From NCBI GenBank assembly GCA_018812465.1, contig JAHJCS010000136.1, positions 1 to 8,308 of the forward strand: 8,308 nucleotides of DNA, read 5' to 3'. Shown in pieces: positions 1 through 5,225 of this stretch. The notes beneath the pieces are model-generated. The model saw only the letters and a program-made list of their open reading frames with translations. It was not told the origin of the DNA and ran no database searches. The position numbers and the translations under genes were made by a program. This DNA comes from Nanobdellota archaeon (GTDB lineage Archaea; Nanobdellota; Nanobdellia; Woesearchaeales; UBA12501). Within the stretch, counting starts at the first letter, position 1; every line of letters begins with the position of its first letter.

Positions 1-325
1 CAGTCGCTTTCTGGAAGCTGGCGCCTTCAAGATTGCTTCCTGAGAGGTTGGCTCCTTCTATTCTTGCATAAGAGAAATTGCTTCCTTTCAGGTCCATTCC
101 AGAAAGGTCCCCTGAAAGTCTTGTTTTAGAGAAATCAGCTCCTGATATGTCCTTAGCTTCAGCTTTAATCCTTTCAATACTCTCTGATATCTCTTTATAA
201 TCATTCTGAGGTGCGACAACTATCTTTTTGACTCTCCCTTTATCATCTATTTCAAATTCTATCCTTCCTTTTATATCTCCTTTCCTGAGCCTGTCAAGGA
301 TATCATTTATTCCTGCCATCATCAT
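1..325 (-). CDS. Pentapeptide-repeat protein, N-terminal part (runs off the left edge)
   Basis: The reverse strand is open from an ATG cluster at 325/322/319 to the window edge, giving about 108 residues with no stop. Residues 1-57 are a charged, non-repetitive N-terminus. From about residue 59 a pentapeptide pattern sets in (steps such as GADFS, GMDLK, GSNFS, GANLS, GSNLE, GASFQ), with the central L/F/I repeating every five residues. One step is a residue short, near residues 70-74. Such repeats fold into a right-handed quadrilateral beta-helix; family roles are diverse and mostly unknown, and some members mimic DNA and bind gyrase. The start at 325 is favoured because a TATA-like element lies about 22-25 bases upstream, but the frame stays open further upstream, so the exact start is uncertain. 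No signal peptide is visible. The C-terminus lies outside the window. Confidence 0.85.
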   Translation of the reverse strand, partial: MMMAGINDILDRLRKGDIKGRIEFEIDDKGRVKKIVVAPQNDYKEISESIERIKAEAKDISGADFSKTRLSGDLSGMDLKGSNFSYARIEGANLSGSNLEGASFQKAT

Positions 326-340
326 ATTTATTGTTCTGAA

Positions 341-353
341 GGTTAATAAATCT
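341..353 (-). promoter_or_regulatory. TATA-like box for the pentapeptide-repeat gene
   Basis: On the reverse strand an AT-rich run reading TTTATTAA is centred about 22-25 bases before the ATG at 325. That spacing would suit a leaderless or near-leaderless archaeal transcript. It lies back-to-back with the TATA box of the MATE gene inside an 81-base divergent intergenic region. Confidence 0.4.
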
Positions 354-377
354 TTCTTCTTCAGGATATCCAAATTC

Positions 378-384
378 TTATAAA
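378..384 (+). promoter_or_regulatory. TATA box for the MATE exporter gene
   Basis: TTATAAA is centred 26 bases before the ATG at 407, the canonical archaeal TATA-to-start distance when transcription begins at the start codon. This is the main reason to prefer ATG 407 over the in-frame TTG at 392 as the MATE start. Confidence 0.6.
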
Positions 385-406
385 CCCCCTCTTGTTTTAC
401 CCTCTA

Positions 407-1750
407 ATGTCAAAAAACAGGGTTGCACACTTCATAAAGAATCCCAGGAAAGCTCTTTTCAAGCTTGCTCTTCCTATATTTGCCGGAATGATGGTTCAGG
501 CAATGTATAATATAGTTGATACTGCTTTTGTAGGCAGGCTTGGCGCTGAGTCAATAGCAGCCCTCACTTTCTCTTTTCCGCTTTTCTTTGTGCTGATAGC
601 GCTCAACTCAGGTATCGGTGCTGGAATGAACTCAAGAATATCCCGTTTCCTGGGTGAGAAGAAGAAAGGGGGCGCAGAGAATGCTGCTATGCATGGCATA
701 TTGCTTTCAACGGTAATAGCTATTATCTTTGTTACTCTTAGTTTTGTGTTCCTTAAGCCTATGTTCATACTTTTTGGTGCAACAGGCAATGTCCTTGGGC
801 TGTCGCTTGGCTATATGTCAATTGTTCTTGCAGGAATGCCTTTCATGTTCATAGCTTACATCATAAGCAGCATCTTCTCAGGCGAGGGTGACACAGTCAC
901 TCCTACAAAAGTGCAGGTCGCAGCGCTCGTGCTGAACATCATTCTTGACCCTATATTTATCTATGGGTTTGGTTATGGCGTGAAAGGCGCAGCAATCGCG
1001 ACTGTGATCTCATTTATATTTGCGCTTGTATTGTCCCTATATTTCATAAGTACAAGGTCATATCTTAAGATTGAAAGAAAGAGCTTCAGGTTCTCTTACC
1101 GGATACTTTGGCAGATACTCTCTGTAGGAGCCCCTGCAAGCGTGATGACTCTTCTTATCTCATTTTATGTTCTGTTCATAAACAGGTTCATGTCATCTTT
1201 TGGCACTAATCATGTCGCATCTTTTGGTATTGTATCCAGGCTTGAGAGCCTTGCGATAATGCCTATTGTGGCTTTCTCCATATCATTACTCACTTTAGTG
1301 GGAATGTTCTACGGAGCAAAGAGATATGAACTTCTTAGAAGCATCATATGGTATGGTGTCAAGTCGACTATTATCATAACATCCCTAGTGGGGGCTGTGT
1401 TCTTCATAGCACCTTCCATCTTCCTGAGGATATTCACATCTGACTATGCTCTGCTTGGCATAGCTGTACCTTATCTTAGGATCGATGTGTTCACATTCCC
1501 TCTGATGGCTTTCAGCATGGTTATCAGCAGAGCACTTCAGGGCATGGGGCACGGAATGCCCGGGCTTGTAATCAACCTTATCAGGATATTTGTTGTGGCA
1601 CTGCCTCTTGCTTTTGTCTTTGTTTTCATAATGCATCTCAGCTATCTTTGGATAGCTGTCGCTATGGTCTGCGGAGGAGTAGCTGCTTCTACTACAGCGA
1701 TAATCTGGCTTGAGGTTGAGATGAAGAAGTGCAAGAAAAAGAATTGCTGA
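407..1750 (+). CDS. MATE-family multidrug/metabolite exporter
   Basis: This 447-residue polytopic membrane protein matches the usual length and two-fold 6+6 helix layout of MATE (NorM/DinF-like) antiporters. These export cationic drugs or metabolites in exchange for Na+ or H+. The first half has the typical motif around residues 20-60 (LPIFAGMMVQ, then a VDTAFVGRLG segment followed by AALTFSFP). GVKGAAIATVISF lies near the end of the first half. The second half restarts with a GAPASVMTLL segment and an internal homologue of the first motif (NRFMSSFGTNHVASFGI). The tail is lysine-rich and cytoplasmic (MKKCKKKNC). ATG 407 is chosen because a TATA box lies 26 bases upstream; an in-frame TTG at 392 would add five residues. 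The gene stands first in a rightward run, and the next gene has its own TATA box. The substrate cannot be deduced from the sequence. Confidence 0.95.
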   Translation: MSKNRVAHFIKNPRKALFKLALPIFAGMMVQAMYNIVDTAFVGRLGAESIAALTFSFPLFFVLIALNSGIGAGMNSRISRFLGEKKKGGAENAAMHGILLSTVIAIIFVTLSFVFLKPMFILFGATGNVLGLSLGYMSIVLAGMPFMFIAYIISSIFSGEGDTVTPTKVQVAALVLNIILDPIFIYGFGYGVKGAAIATVISFIFALVLSLYFISTRSYLKIERKSFRFSYRILWQILSVGAPASVMTLLISFYVLFINRFMSSFGTNHVASFGIVSRLESLAIMPIVAFSISLLTLVGMFYGAKRYELLRSIIWYGVKSTIIITSLVGAVFFIAPSIFLRIFTSDYALLGIAVPYLRIDVFTFPLMAFSMVISRALQGMGHGMPGLVINLIRIFVVALPLAFVFVFIMHLSYLWIAVAMVCGGVAASTTAIIWLEVEMKKCKKKNC

Positions 1751-1770
1751 ACACACTGCTGAGGATAAAC

Positions 1771-1778
1771 TATTTAAA
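1771..1778 (+). promoter_or_regulatory. TATA box for thiE
   Basis: TATTTAAA lies about 28 bases before the ATG at 1803, but its last base directly abuts the ATG at 1779. A transcript starting 25-28 bases downstream of the box would begin close to 1803 and would exclude the 1779 codon. The box therefore argues for the shorter ThiE reading frame. Confidence 0.55.
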
Positions 1779-1802
1779 ATGGAAGACCTTGAGACAGCGA
1801 TA

Positions 1803-2480
1803 ATGAGAATACAGACAGCTGGGTATTATTTCATAACTTCAAGCTCAGACAATGATGTGTCAAAAAAGCCGGTGATTGAGACAGTTCTTTCTGCCCTTGA
1901 AGGGGGTGCAAAAGTTGTGCAGTACAGGGAGAAAATGCTTCCTTACGCGCAGAGGCTTCCTGTGGCAATTAAGATAAAATCACTTCAGTCGCTGTATGAT
2001 TTCTTGTTCATAATAAATGATGACCCTATTCTTGCAAGAGATGTTGGTGCAGATGGGCTGCATCTAGGCCAGAAGGACCTGAATAAGACCTCTTATGCGC
2101 AGGCAAGGGCAATCATTGGGCCTGAGAAAGTAATTGGGATATCTGCTTCTACAATGGAACAGGTTCAGATGGCTGTTAGCCATGGTGCTGATTATGTGAG
2201 CCTAGGTCCTATCTATAAGACCACCACCAAGCTTGATGGAGATCCTCCCTGCGGACTTGGGCTGATAGAGAAGACAAGAAGGATGATGGAAGAAGGAAAG
2301 CTGAGAAGGGTTCCTATATCTGTGATCGGAGGTCTGAACATGTCAAATTACAATGATGCTATCAAGGCAGGAGCAGATCTTGTCTGCATGATACATCCAG
2401 TACTCCAGCATAATAATATCTCATCTGCTGTTGATTCTATAAGAAATAAGGTTCAGCATACTATCAGGAGATATGGATAA
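1803..2480 (+). CDS. thiE: Thiamine-phosphate synthase (thiamin-phosphate pyrophosphorylase)
   Basis: ThiE joins HMP-pyrophosphate and thiazole phosphate (THZ-P) into thiamine monophosphate, the convergence step of vitamin B1 synthesis and salvage. The 225-residue protein is a single TIM barrel of normal length. Family motifs appear in order: QYREK at 40-44 (diphosphate-binding Q, R, K), IND at 71-73, ADGLHLGQKD at 83-92, GIS at 112-114, GPIYKTTTK at 135-143 (the T-x-T-K substrate loop) and IGG at 175-177. All expected catalytic and binding residues seem present; the usual NDR reads NDD here. An in-frame ATG at 1779 would add eight residues, but it abuts a TATA box, so 1803 is preferred. No other thiamine gene is in the window, so whether the cell makes or only salvages the precursors is unknown. 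Stand-alone transcription is likely. Confidence 0.95.
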   Translation: MRIQTAGYYFITSSSDNDVSKKPVIETVLSALEGGAKVVQYREKMLPYAQRLPVAIKIKSLQSLYDFLFIINDDPILARDVGADGLHLGQKDLNKTSYAQARAIIGPEKVIGISASTMEQVQMAVSHGADYVSLGPIYKTTTKLDGDPPCGLGLIEKTRRMMEEGKLRRVPISVIGGLNMSNYNDAIKAGADLVCMIHPVLQHNNISSAVDSIRNKVQHTIRRYG

Positions 2481-2483
2481 CCA

Positions 2484-2494
2484 TTTATTCTTTT
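2484..2494 (+). terminator. Possible U-rich terminator after thiE
   Basis: A pyrimidine-rich, mostly T run (TTTATTCTTTT) begins five bases beyond the region of the thiE stop codon. Archaeal intrinsic termination relies on U-tracts without needing a hairpin. The run is interrupted, so this is a weak call. Confidence 0.3.
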
Positions 2495-2502
2495 GCAGAG
2501 AA

Positions 2503-2534
2503 GGAAAATTATTAAAGTATATGAGGTATACTAT
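2503..2534 (+). promoter_or_regulatory. Promoter region of the PEBP lipoprotein gene (TATA position ambiguous)
   Basis: Two AT-rich candidates precede the ATG at 2552. TTATTAAAG (2509-2517), preceded by a purine-rich GGAAAA stretch resembling a BRE, would give a leader of about 13 bases. GTATACTAT (2526-2534) would give a leaderless message. Which is used cannot be decided by eye. Confidence 0.35.
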
Positions 2535-2551
2535 CTTAAAAGAGTGTTAAA

Positions 2552-3094
2552 ATGAGATATCAACTTTATTTTCCATTGTTTGCTTTGATTATCGCAGGGT
2601 GTGCTTTAATAACAGAGATACCTGCAGAAACTGATTATCATAATATTCTGGAAGGTGATATTCTGACTTTATCAAGCCCTGCTTTTGAGGCCAATGGAAT
2701 GATTCCTCCAGAATACACCTGTGATGGAGATGATGTGAACCCTCCTATCATGATTGAAGGAATTCCTCCTGAGGCAAAGTCAATGGCTTTGATTGTTGAT
2801 GATCCTGATGCTTCAAAAGAAATATGGGTGCATTGGGTTGTGTACAATATTGATTCAGTGAGCCTCATTGATCAGGACACTGTTCCTGGAATTGAAGGCA
2901 CAAACAGTTTTAAGAGAACATCATATGGTGGTCCATGCCCTCCTTCAGGAACCCACAGGTATTTCTTTAAAGTCTATGCTCTTGATGCAGAGCTTGGCCT
3001 TGAACCAGGAGCCTCTAAGAATGAGCTTGAGAATGCTATGCAAGGCCATATACTTGATTCTGGAACTCTTATAGGAACATACTCAAGGGATTAG
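2552..3094 (+). CDS. PEBP/YbhB-YbcL family lipoprotein (Raf-kinase-inhibitor-like)
   Basis: This 180-residue protein has a lipoprotein-type signal: a short hydrophobic N-terminus (residues 5-16) ending in a lipobox-like IAGC with Cys17. It is probably exported and anchored to the outer face of the membrane by Cys17. The mature part is a complete phosphatidylethanolamine-binding-protein domain of the YbhB/YbcL type. It shows SPAFEANGMIPPEYTCDG (42-59), the ligand-pocket motif DDPDA (83-87) with VHW (93-95), YGGPCPPSGTHRYFFKVYALD (125-145) and the C-terminal GHILDSGTLIGTYSR (165-179). The family folds as a beta-sandwich with an anion-binding pocket; prokaryotic members have no well-settled function. 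The stop codon overlaps that of the converging downstream gene by four bases. Confidence 0.93.
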   Translation: MRYQLYFPLFALIIAGCALITEIPAETDYHNILEGDILTLSSPAFEANGMIPPEYTCDGDDVNPPIMIEGIPPEAKSMALIVDDPDASKEIWVHWVVYNIDSVSLIDQDTVPGIEGTNSFKRTSYGGPCPPSGTHRYFFKVYALDAELGLEPGASKNELENAMQGHILDSGTLIGTYSRD

Positions 3095-3315
3095 ATAAAT
3101 GCAAGAATTCCTAATATTGCATGAGCCAATCCAAGCAGCACAGTTATTCCTGCAAGTGCCTTGTGCCATTTAAGGGTTATCATTCCTTTGTTGACACCTT
3201 TCATATTATAATGGCCTATCGCTGCAGTGGATATCAGGCAGAGCAATGTCACTATTCCTCCCCAGGCTATAGCTGGGAGTCCAAGAATCCTATAAAATAT
3301 AATCTGTTCAAACAT
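3091..3315 (-). CDS. Small two-helix membrane protein with histidine ladder (unrecognised)
   Basis: I do not recognise the family with certainty. The 74-residue product has two hydrophobic helices (about 12-33 and 52-73) joined by a polar, basic loop. Histidines at 35, 51 and 65 lie at helix positions; H51 (in KWHK) and H65 (in LAHAILG) are 14 residues apart on one helix, a spacing reminiscent of b-type cytochrome ligands. Haem binding is only an inference. The ATG at 3315 is chosen over the upstream ATG at 3336 because a good Shine-Dalgarno-like GAGAGGTGA precedes it; the 3336 start would overlap the preceding gene by eight bases. It follows the VIT1/CCC1-like gene by 13 bases on the same strand with no separate TATA box, so the two are probably co-transcribed. 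Confidence 0.65.
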   Translation of the reverse strand: MFEQIIFYRILGLPAIAWGGIVTLLCLISTAAIGHYNMKGVNKGMITLKWHKALAGITVLLGLAHAILGILAFI

Positions 3316-3318
3316 ATT

Positions 3319-3327
3319 TTTCACCTC
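3319..3327 (-). promoter_or_regulatory. Shine-Dalgarno site deciding the start at 3315
   Basis: The reverse strand reads GAGAGGTGA, complementary to the archaeal 16S 3' end core (GGAGGTGA), and ends three bases before the ATG at 3315. Most other genes here look leaderless; this one is internal to a two-gene message and so needs a ribosome binding site, which fits. Confidence 0.6.
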
Positions 3328-3328
3328 T

Positions 3329-3805
3329 CTATGCAAACAATACTGATACTAGATCACCGACATAATGCGTTATTATTATGACAAGCACTGCTATTCCAAT
3401 ATGCTCTGCAATCACTTTCCATGCTGCAGTCTTCTCCTGTCTTGCCATGTAAAAGCTGAGCGCACTCAGGAGGAACAATCCCCAGGCAATACTGATTATT
3501 ATTGCTGTTGAGAGATCAAATACCAAGACCGGAACAATGAATGTTGAAGCAAATATAAATTTTGACACAAATGTGGATATTGTAGCGAACCATATCTGCC
3601 TGAGAGTATGCTTGTTCTCTGATTCCTGCGAGATATGTATTCCCAGTGCATCTGAGAAAGCATCAGCAATGGCTATAGTAAATATTCCTCCCAGCACTAC
3701 AAGCTTTGAATGTGTGCCTGAGTGGAGGCCTACCATAAGGCCCAGAGTAGTTATGATTCCAGAAGTAAGACCAAATGAGAAACCTATCTTAATTGACCTC
3801 TTCAT
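3329..3805 (-). CDS. VIT1/CCC1-like membrane protein (putative metal transporter)
   Basis: The 158-residue protein has about five transmembrane segments. Its TM1 and TM2 motifs resemble the iron/manganese transporter family VIT1/CCC1: GLTSGIITTLGLMVG (12-26) and IADAFSDALGIHISQESE (46-63). The canonical TM1 DG motif has Ser15 in place of Asp. TM2 carries two Asp residues (48 and 52) instead of the usual GEY motif, and the loop after TM2 is short, lacking the cytosolic Glu-rich metal-binding domain of plant and yeast members. Compact archaeal homologues of this type exist, but their substrate is unproven. The ATG at 3805 lies about 24 bases from a TATA box. The gene after it, 13 bases on, is a small histidine-containing membrane protein. 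Confidence 0.75.
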   Translation of the reverse strand: MKRSIKIGFSFGLTSGIITTLGLMVGLHSGTHSKLVVLGGIFTIAIADAFSDALGIHISQESENKHTLRQIWFATISTFVSKFIFASTFIVPVLVFDLSTAIIISIAWGLFLLSALSFYMARQEKTAAWKVIAEHIGIAVLVIIITHYVGDLVSVLFA

Positions 3806-3822
3806 GATAAGAAATAATGGCC

Positions 3823-3833
3823 TTTTATATAAA
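3823..3833 (-). promoter_or_regulatory. TATA box for the VIT1/CCC1-like operon
   Basis: The reverse strand reads TTTATATAAAA, a strong archaeal TATA element centred about 24 bases before the ATG at 3805. It supports that start codon and a leaderless message. It also marks the left limit of the structured intergenic stretch. Confidence 0.65.
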
Positions 3834-3954
3834 TAGTTTATGCTGTAAATATTAGATTAGGTGGATAGTGGCAACAATAATAATGCACGCCACCCTCCTG
3901 ACAGCAGACGGTCAAATTCTCGCTTTGCTCAAATTTGTCCTACTCGCCACCCCG

Positions 3955-3974
3955 CAACGGGTTACGCTCCGTTG
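3955..3974. repeat. Perfect 6-bp hairpin
   Basis: CAACGG (3955-3960) pairs with CCGTTG (3969-3974) around an eight-base loop. It directly follows the second CGCCAC copy and is one of the local stems inside the long-range helix. Confidence 0.55.
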
Positions 3975-3983
3975 ACACGCAAT

Positions 3984-4002
3984 GTGGAGCTTACAGCTCC
4001 AC
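3984..4002. repeat. Perfect 8-bp hairpin with three-base loop
   Basis: GTGGAGCT (3984-3991) and AGCTCCAC (3995-4002) are exactly complementary around the triloop TAC. This is the most compact and most stable-looking stem in the element, and it abuts the next hairpin. Confidence 0.7.
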
Positions 4003-4003
4003 G

Positions 4004-4037
4004 CCACGGCTTTGTTGTCTTAAACATATGGCCGTGG
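4004..4037. repeat. Perfect 7-bp hairpin with 20-base loop
   Basis: CCACGGC (4004-4010) pairs with GCCGTGG (4031-4037). The loop can add a small inner stem, TGTT (4013-4016) with AACA (4023-4026). A further short stem, ATGGG (4039-4043) with CCCAT (4052-4056), follows immediately. Confidence 0.6.
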
Positions 4038-4091
4038 TATGGGCCTTGTGCCCCATGTCTTTTGGTAAAGCTTTTGTAAAAGGTTTTGGGA

Positions 4092-4125
4092 CAACCTCCG
4101 CCTCGTCTGCGTCAGGGCGGCGTTG
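4092..4125. repeat. 9-bp hairpin whose loop is one arm of the long-range helix
   Basis: CAAC (4092-4095) pairs with GTTG (4122-4125), and CCGCC (4098-4102) with GGCGG (4116-4120), separated by a small internal loop. The 13-base loop 4103-4115 contains exactly the bases that complement 3898-3910. The hairpin and the long-range helix therefore either compete or form a partial pseudoknot. Confidence 0.55.
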
Positions 4126-4138
4126 AGGAGAATCTTCA

Positions 4139-4175
4139 CTCCGCCACTTCTAGTTTGCAGTGTGGTCAGGCGGAG
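4139..4175. repeat. Perfect 7-bp hairpin, imperfect repeat of the preceding one
   Basis: CTCCGCC (4139-4145) pairs with GGCGGAG (4169-4175). The same left arm (CTCCGCC at 4096-4102) and a similar right flank (GTCAGG followed by CGG) occur in the hairpin 44 bases upstream, suggesting a duplicated module. Confidence 0.6.
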
Positions 4176-4197
4176 CTAGGAAGAGTAAGCACTCTCA

Positions 4198-4211
4198 ATA
4201 TAATTATTAAG
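4198..4211 (-). promoter_or_regulatory. Weak TATA-like run that could drive a leftward transcript of the structured element
   Basis: The reverse strand reads CTTAATAATTATAT between the dus terminator and the first hairpin. A start 25 bases downstream would fall near 4180, at the edge of the GC-richer block. AT-rich spacer alone could explain this, so the call is tentative. Confidence 0.25.
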
Positions 4212-4223
4212 TGCAATCAAAGA

Positions 4224-4231
4224 TTAAAAAA
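4224..4231 (-). terminator. U-tract terminator after dus
   Basis: Six consecutive T residues on the reverse strand (4231 down to 4226), continuing into AATCTTTG, follow the dus TAA stop by two bases. A U-run right after a stop codon is the usual form of archaeal intrinsic terminators. Confidence 0.5.
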
Positions 4232-4233
4232 GT

Positions 4234-5193
4234 TTATCTCTCATTGCCAGAATAAATATCCAGTATCTCTTCAACACTTTCTGATCTCATCAGCTTATTC
4301 CTCAGAACTTTTGCTCCTGGAATGCCTTTTGTGAACCACATTGAGTGCTGCCTGAGCTCTGTGAAGCTTCTTGTCTTCTCAAACTTCCTGTAATAATTGA
4401 GGAATCTCATGAATGAATCAATCTTCTCTTTCTCTGTTGGCTCTGGCATGCTTTTGCCTTCTTCTATAATCTCTTTTATTCCCTTAAACAGTAGAGGATT
4501 TCCTATAGCTCCTCTTGCAACCATCACTCCGTCACATTTGGTCCTCTCTATCATTGCTTTTGCAGTGCCTGGCTTGAATATGTCTCCATTGCCTATTATC
4601 GGCACATTGGCTTTCTCTTTTGCTTTCCTTATCTCTTCCCAGTCTGCTTTGCCGGTGTATTTCTGCTCTTTTGTCCTTGCATGTATTGTTATTGCACTCA
4701 CACCAAGGTCTTCAAGTATCTTGACAATATCAAGAGTCCTTATAGAATCCTTGTCCCAGCCTGTCCTTATCTTTGCTGTGACTGGCTTGTTTGTGGCGCC
4801 AATCACAGGTCCTACTGCTTTCTCGATCTGCTCAGGATGCTTGACAAGAAAAGCTCCTGCTTTTATTGCAAGGGCATCCTTTTCCGGGCATCCCAGATTT
4901 ACATCAATTATATCAGAAAATTCTTCCACAATCCTTGCTGCTTCTTCCATTATCTTCCTGTCAGATCCGAGCAGCTGAGTCATTATAGGCTTTTCCTGCT
5001 TAAGATAGCATGTTCTCTCTATTAACTTCTCTGCATTGCCAATAACCTGGTTAGACACCAGCATTGGAGTGGATACCATTCCAGCTCCATATTCTCTGCA
5101 GAGCAGCCTGAATGCTGCGCAGTTCACTCCAGCCATAGGTGCGAGGATAACTGGAGTATCAAGTGTGATATTACCTATCTTGAGTTTATTCAT
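4234..5193 (-). CDS. dus: tRNA-dihydrouridine synthase (Dus family)
   Basis: This FMN- and NADPH-dependent enzyme reduces specific uridines in the tRNA D-loop to dihydrouridine. The 319-residue protein has the full family layout. A TIM barrel opens with the FMN-binding LAPMAGV (17-23). The catalytic site NLGCP has N99 and C102 as the proton-donating cysteine, followed by KAGAFL (111-116). KIRTGWD (141-147), IHARTKEQKYTGKADW (170-185) with H171 and R173, IGNGDI (200-205) and GVMVARGAIGNP (222-233) follow. The C-terminal helical tRNA-binding domain begins at about 250. The motifs resemble DusB-like and archaeal enzymes most; the target uridine cannot be read from sequence. ATG 5193 lies about 25 bases from a TATA-like box, which supports a leaderless single-gene transcript ending at a U-tract. 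Confidence 0.95.
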   Translation of the reverse strand: MNKLKIGNITLDTPVILAPMAGVNCAAFRLLCREYGAGMVSTPMLVSNQVIGNAEKLIERTCYLKQEKPIMTQLLGSDRKIMEEAARIVEEFSDIIDVNLGCPEKDALAIKAGAFLVKHPEQIEKAVGPVIGATNKPVTAKIRTGWDKDSIRTLDIVKILEDLGVSAITIHARTKEQKYTGKADWEEIRKAKEKANVPIIGNGDIFKPGTAKAMIERTKCDGVMVARGAIGNPLLFKGIKEIIEEGKSMPEPTEKEKIDSFMRFLNYYRKFEKTRSFTELRQHSMWFTKGIPGAKVLRNKLMRSESVEEILDIYSGNER

Positions 5194-5212
5194 CTCTTAA
5201 AAGAAACAGGGT

Positions 5213-5223
5213 TCTATTATAAA
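5213..5223 (-). promoter_or_regulatory. TATA-like box for dus, next to the ferredoxin stop codon
   Basis: The reverse strand reads TTTTATAATAG centred about 25 bases before the dus ATG. It starts three to five bases beyond the ferredoxin TAA stop, so dus can be transcribed separately from the eS1-ferredoxin pair. Confidence 0.5.
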
Positions 5224-5225
5224 AT

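Larger units (their letters stand above)
3898..4115. repeat. Long-range inverted repeat closing the structured element
   Basis: CTGAC-A-GCAGACG at 3898-3910 is complementary to CGTCTGCGTCAG at 4104-4115: twelve base pairs with one bulged A at 3903. The helix can extend outward through C3897-G4116 and T3896-G4117, and then two more pairs after a mismatch. It encloses about 193 bases that hold several local hairpins, giving a multi-branched domain. Confidence 0.65.
3860..4195. other. Structured GC-richer intergenic element, possible non-coding RNA or palindromic repeat
   Basis: No credible gene lies between the promoter at 3833 and the dus stop at 4234. By hand count G+C is about 52% over 3901-4200, against 23% over 4201-4260. 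The stretch is packed with inverted repeats: stems 3913-3918/3932-3937, 3955-3960/3969-3974, 3984-3991/3995-4002, 4004-4010/4031-4037, 4092-4102/4116-4125, 4139-4145/4169-4175 and 4182-4186/4191-4195. A long-range 12-bp helix joins 3898-3910 to 4104-4115 with one bulged A (3903). The hexamer CGCCAC occurs four times (3888, 3945, 4002, 4142). Open frames crossing it in several phases give low-complexity peptides with no family look. The sequence lacks the signature bases I know for RNase P RNA, SRP RNA or tRNA. Strand is unknown; a weak reverse-strand TATA-like run sits at about 4198-4211. Confidence 0.6.

Noticed and set aside
3121..3381. 86-residue forward-strand open frame
   Set aside because: It lies antisense to the histidine-containing membrane gene, which has a promoter partner, a Shine-Dalgarno site and membrane helices; this frame has none.
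3888..4147. CRISPR-like repeat array from the recurring CGCCAC
   Set aside because: The shared unit is only six bases, the copies are not flanked by conserved repeats of 20 or more bases, and no cas gene is present.
4164..4186. Resemblance of GGTCAGG...GGAAG to the SRP RNA helix 8 motif
   Set aside because: The paired arms, GGAA tetraloop and AGCAG asymmetric loop do not line up, and GGCGGAG is better used by the perfect hairpin with 4139-4145.
3860..4195. RNase P RNA or tRNA in the structured region
   Set aside because: No GAGGAAAGTCC-type conserved region, and no T-loop or acceptor-stem pattern was found on either strand.
3860..4200. Transposable element with terminal inverted repeats and target duplication
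   Set aside because: No convincing inverted termini or duplicated flanking bases could be found by eye, and no transposase is present. A non-autonomous element with other ends remains possible.
3861..4334. Overlapping open frames on the forward strand in the structured region
   Set aside because: They occur in several phases at once, follow the palindromes, give compositionally odd peptides with no family resemblance, and the last runs antisense into dus.
4397..4978. 193-residue forward-strand open frame
   Set aside because: It is antisense to the conserved dus gene and is only a shadow of its codon pattern.
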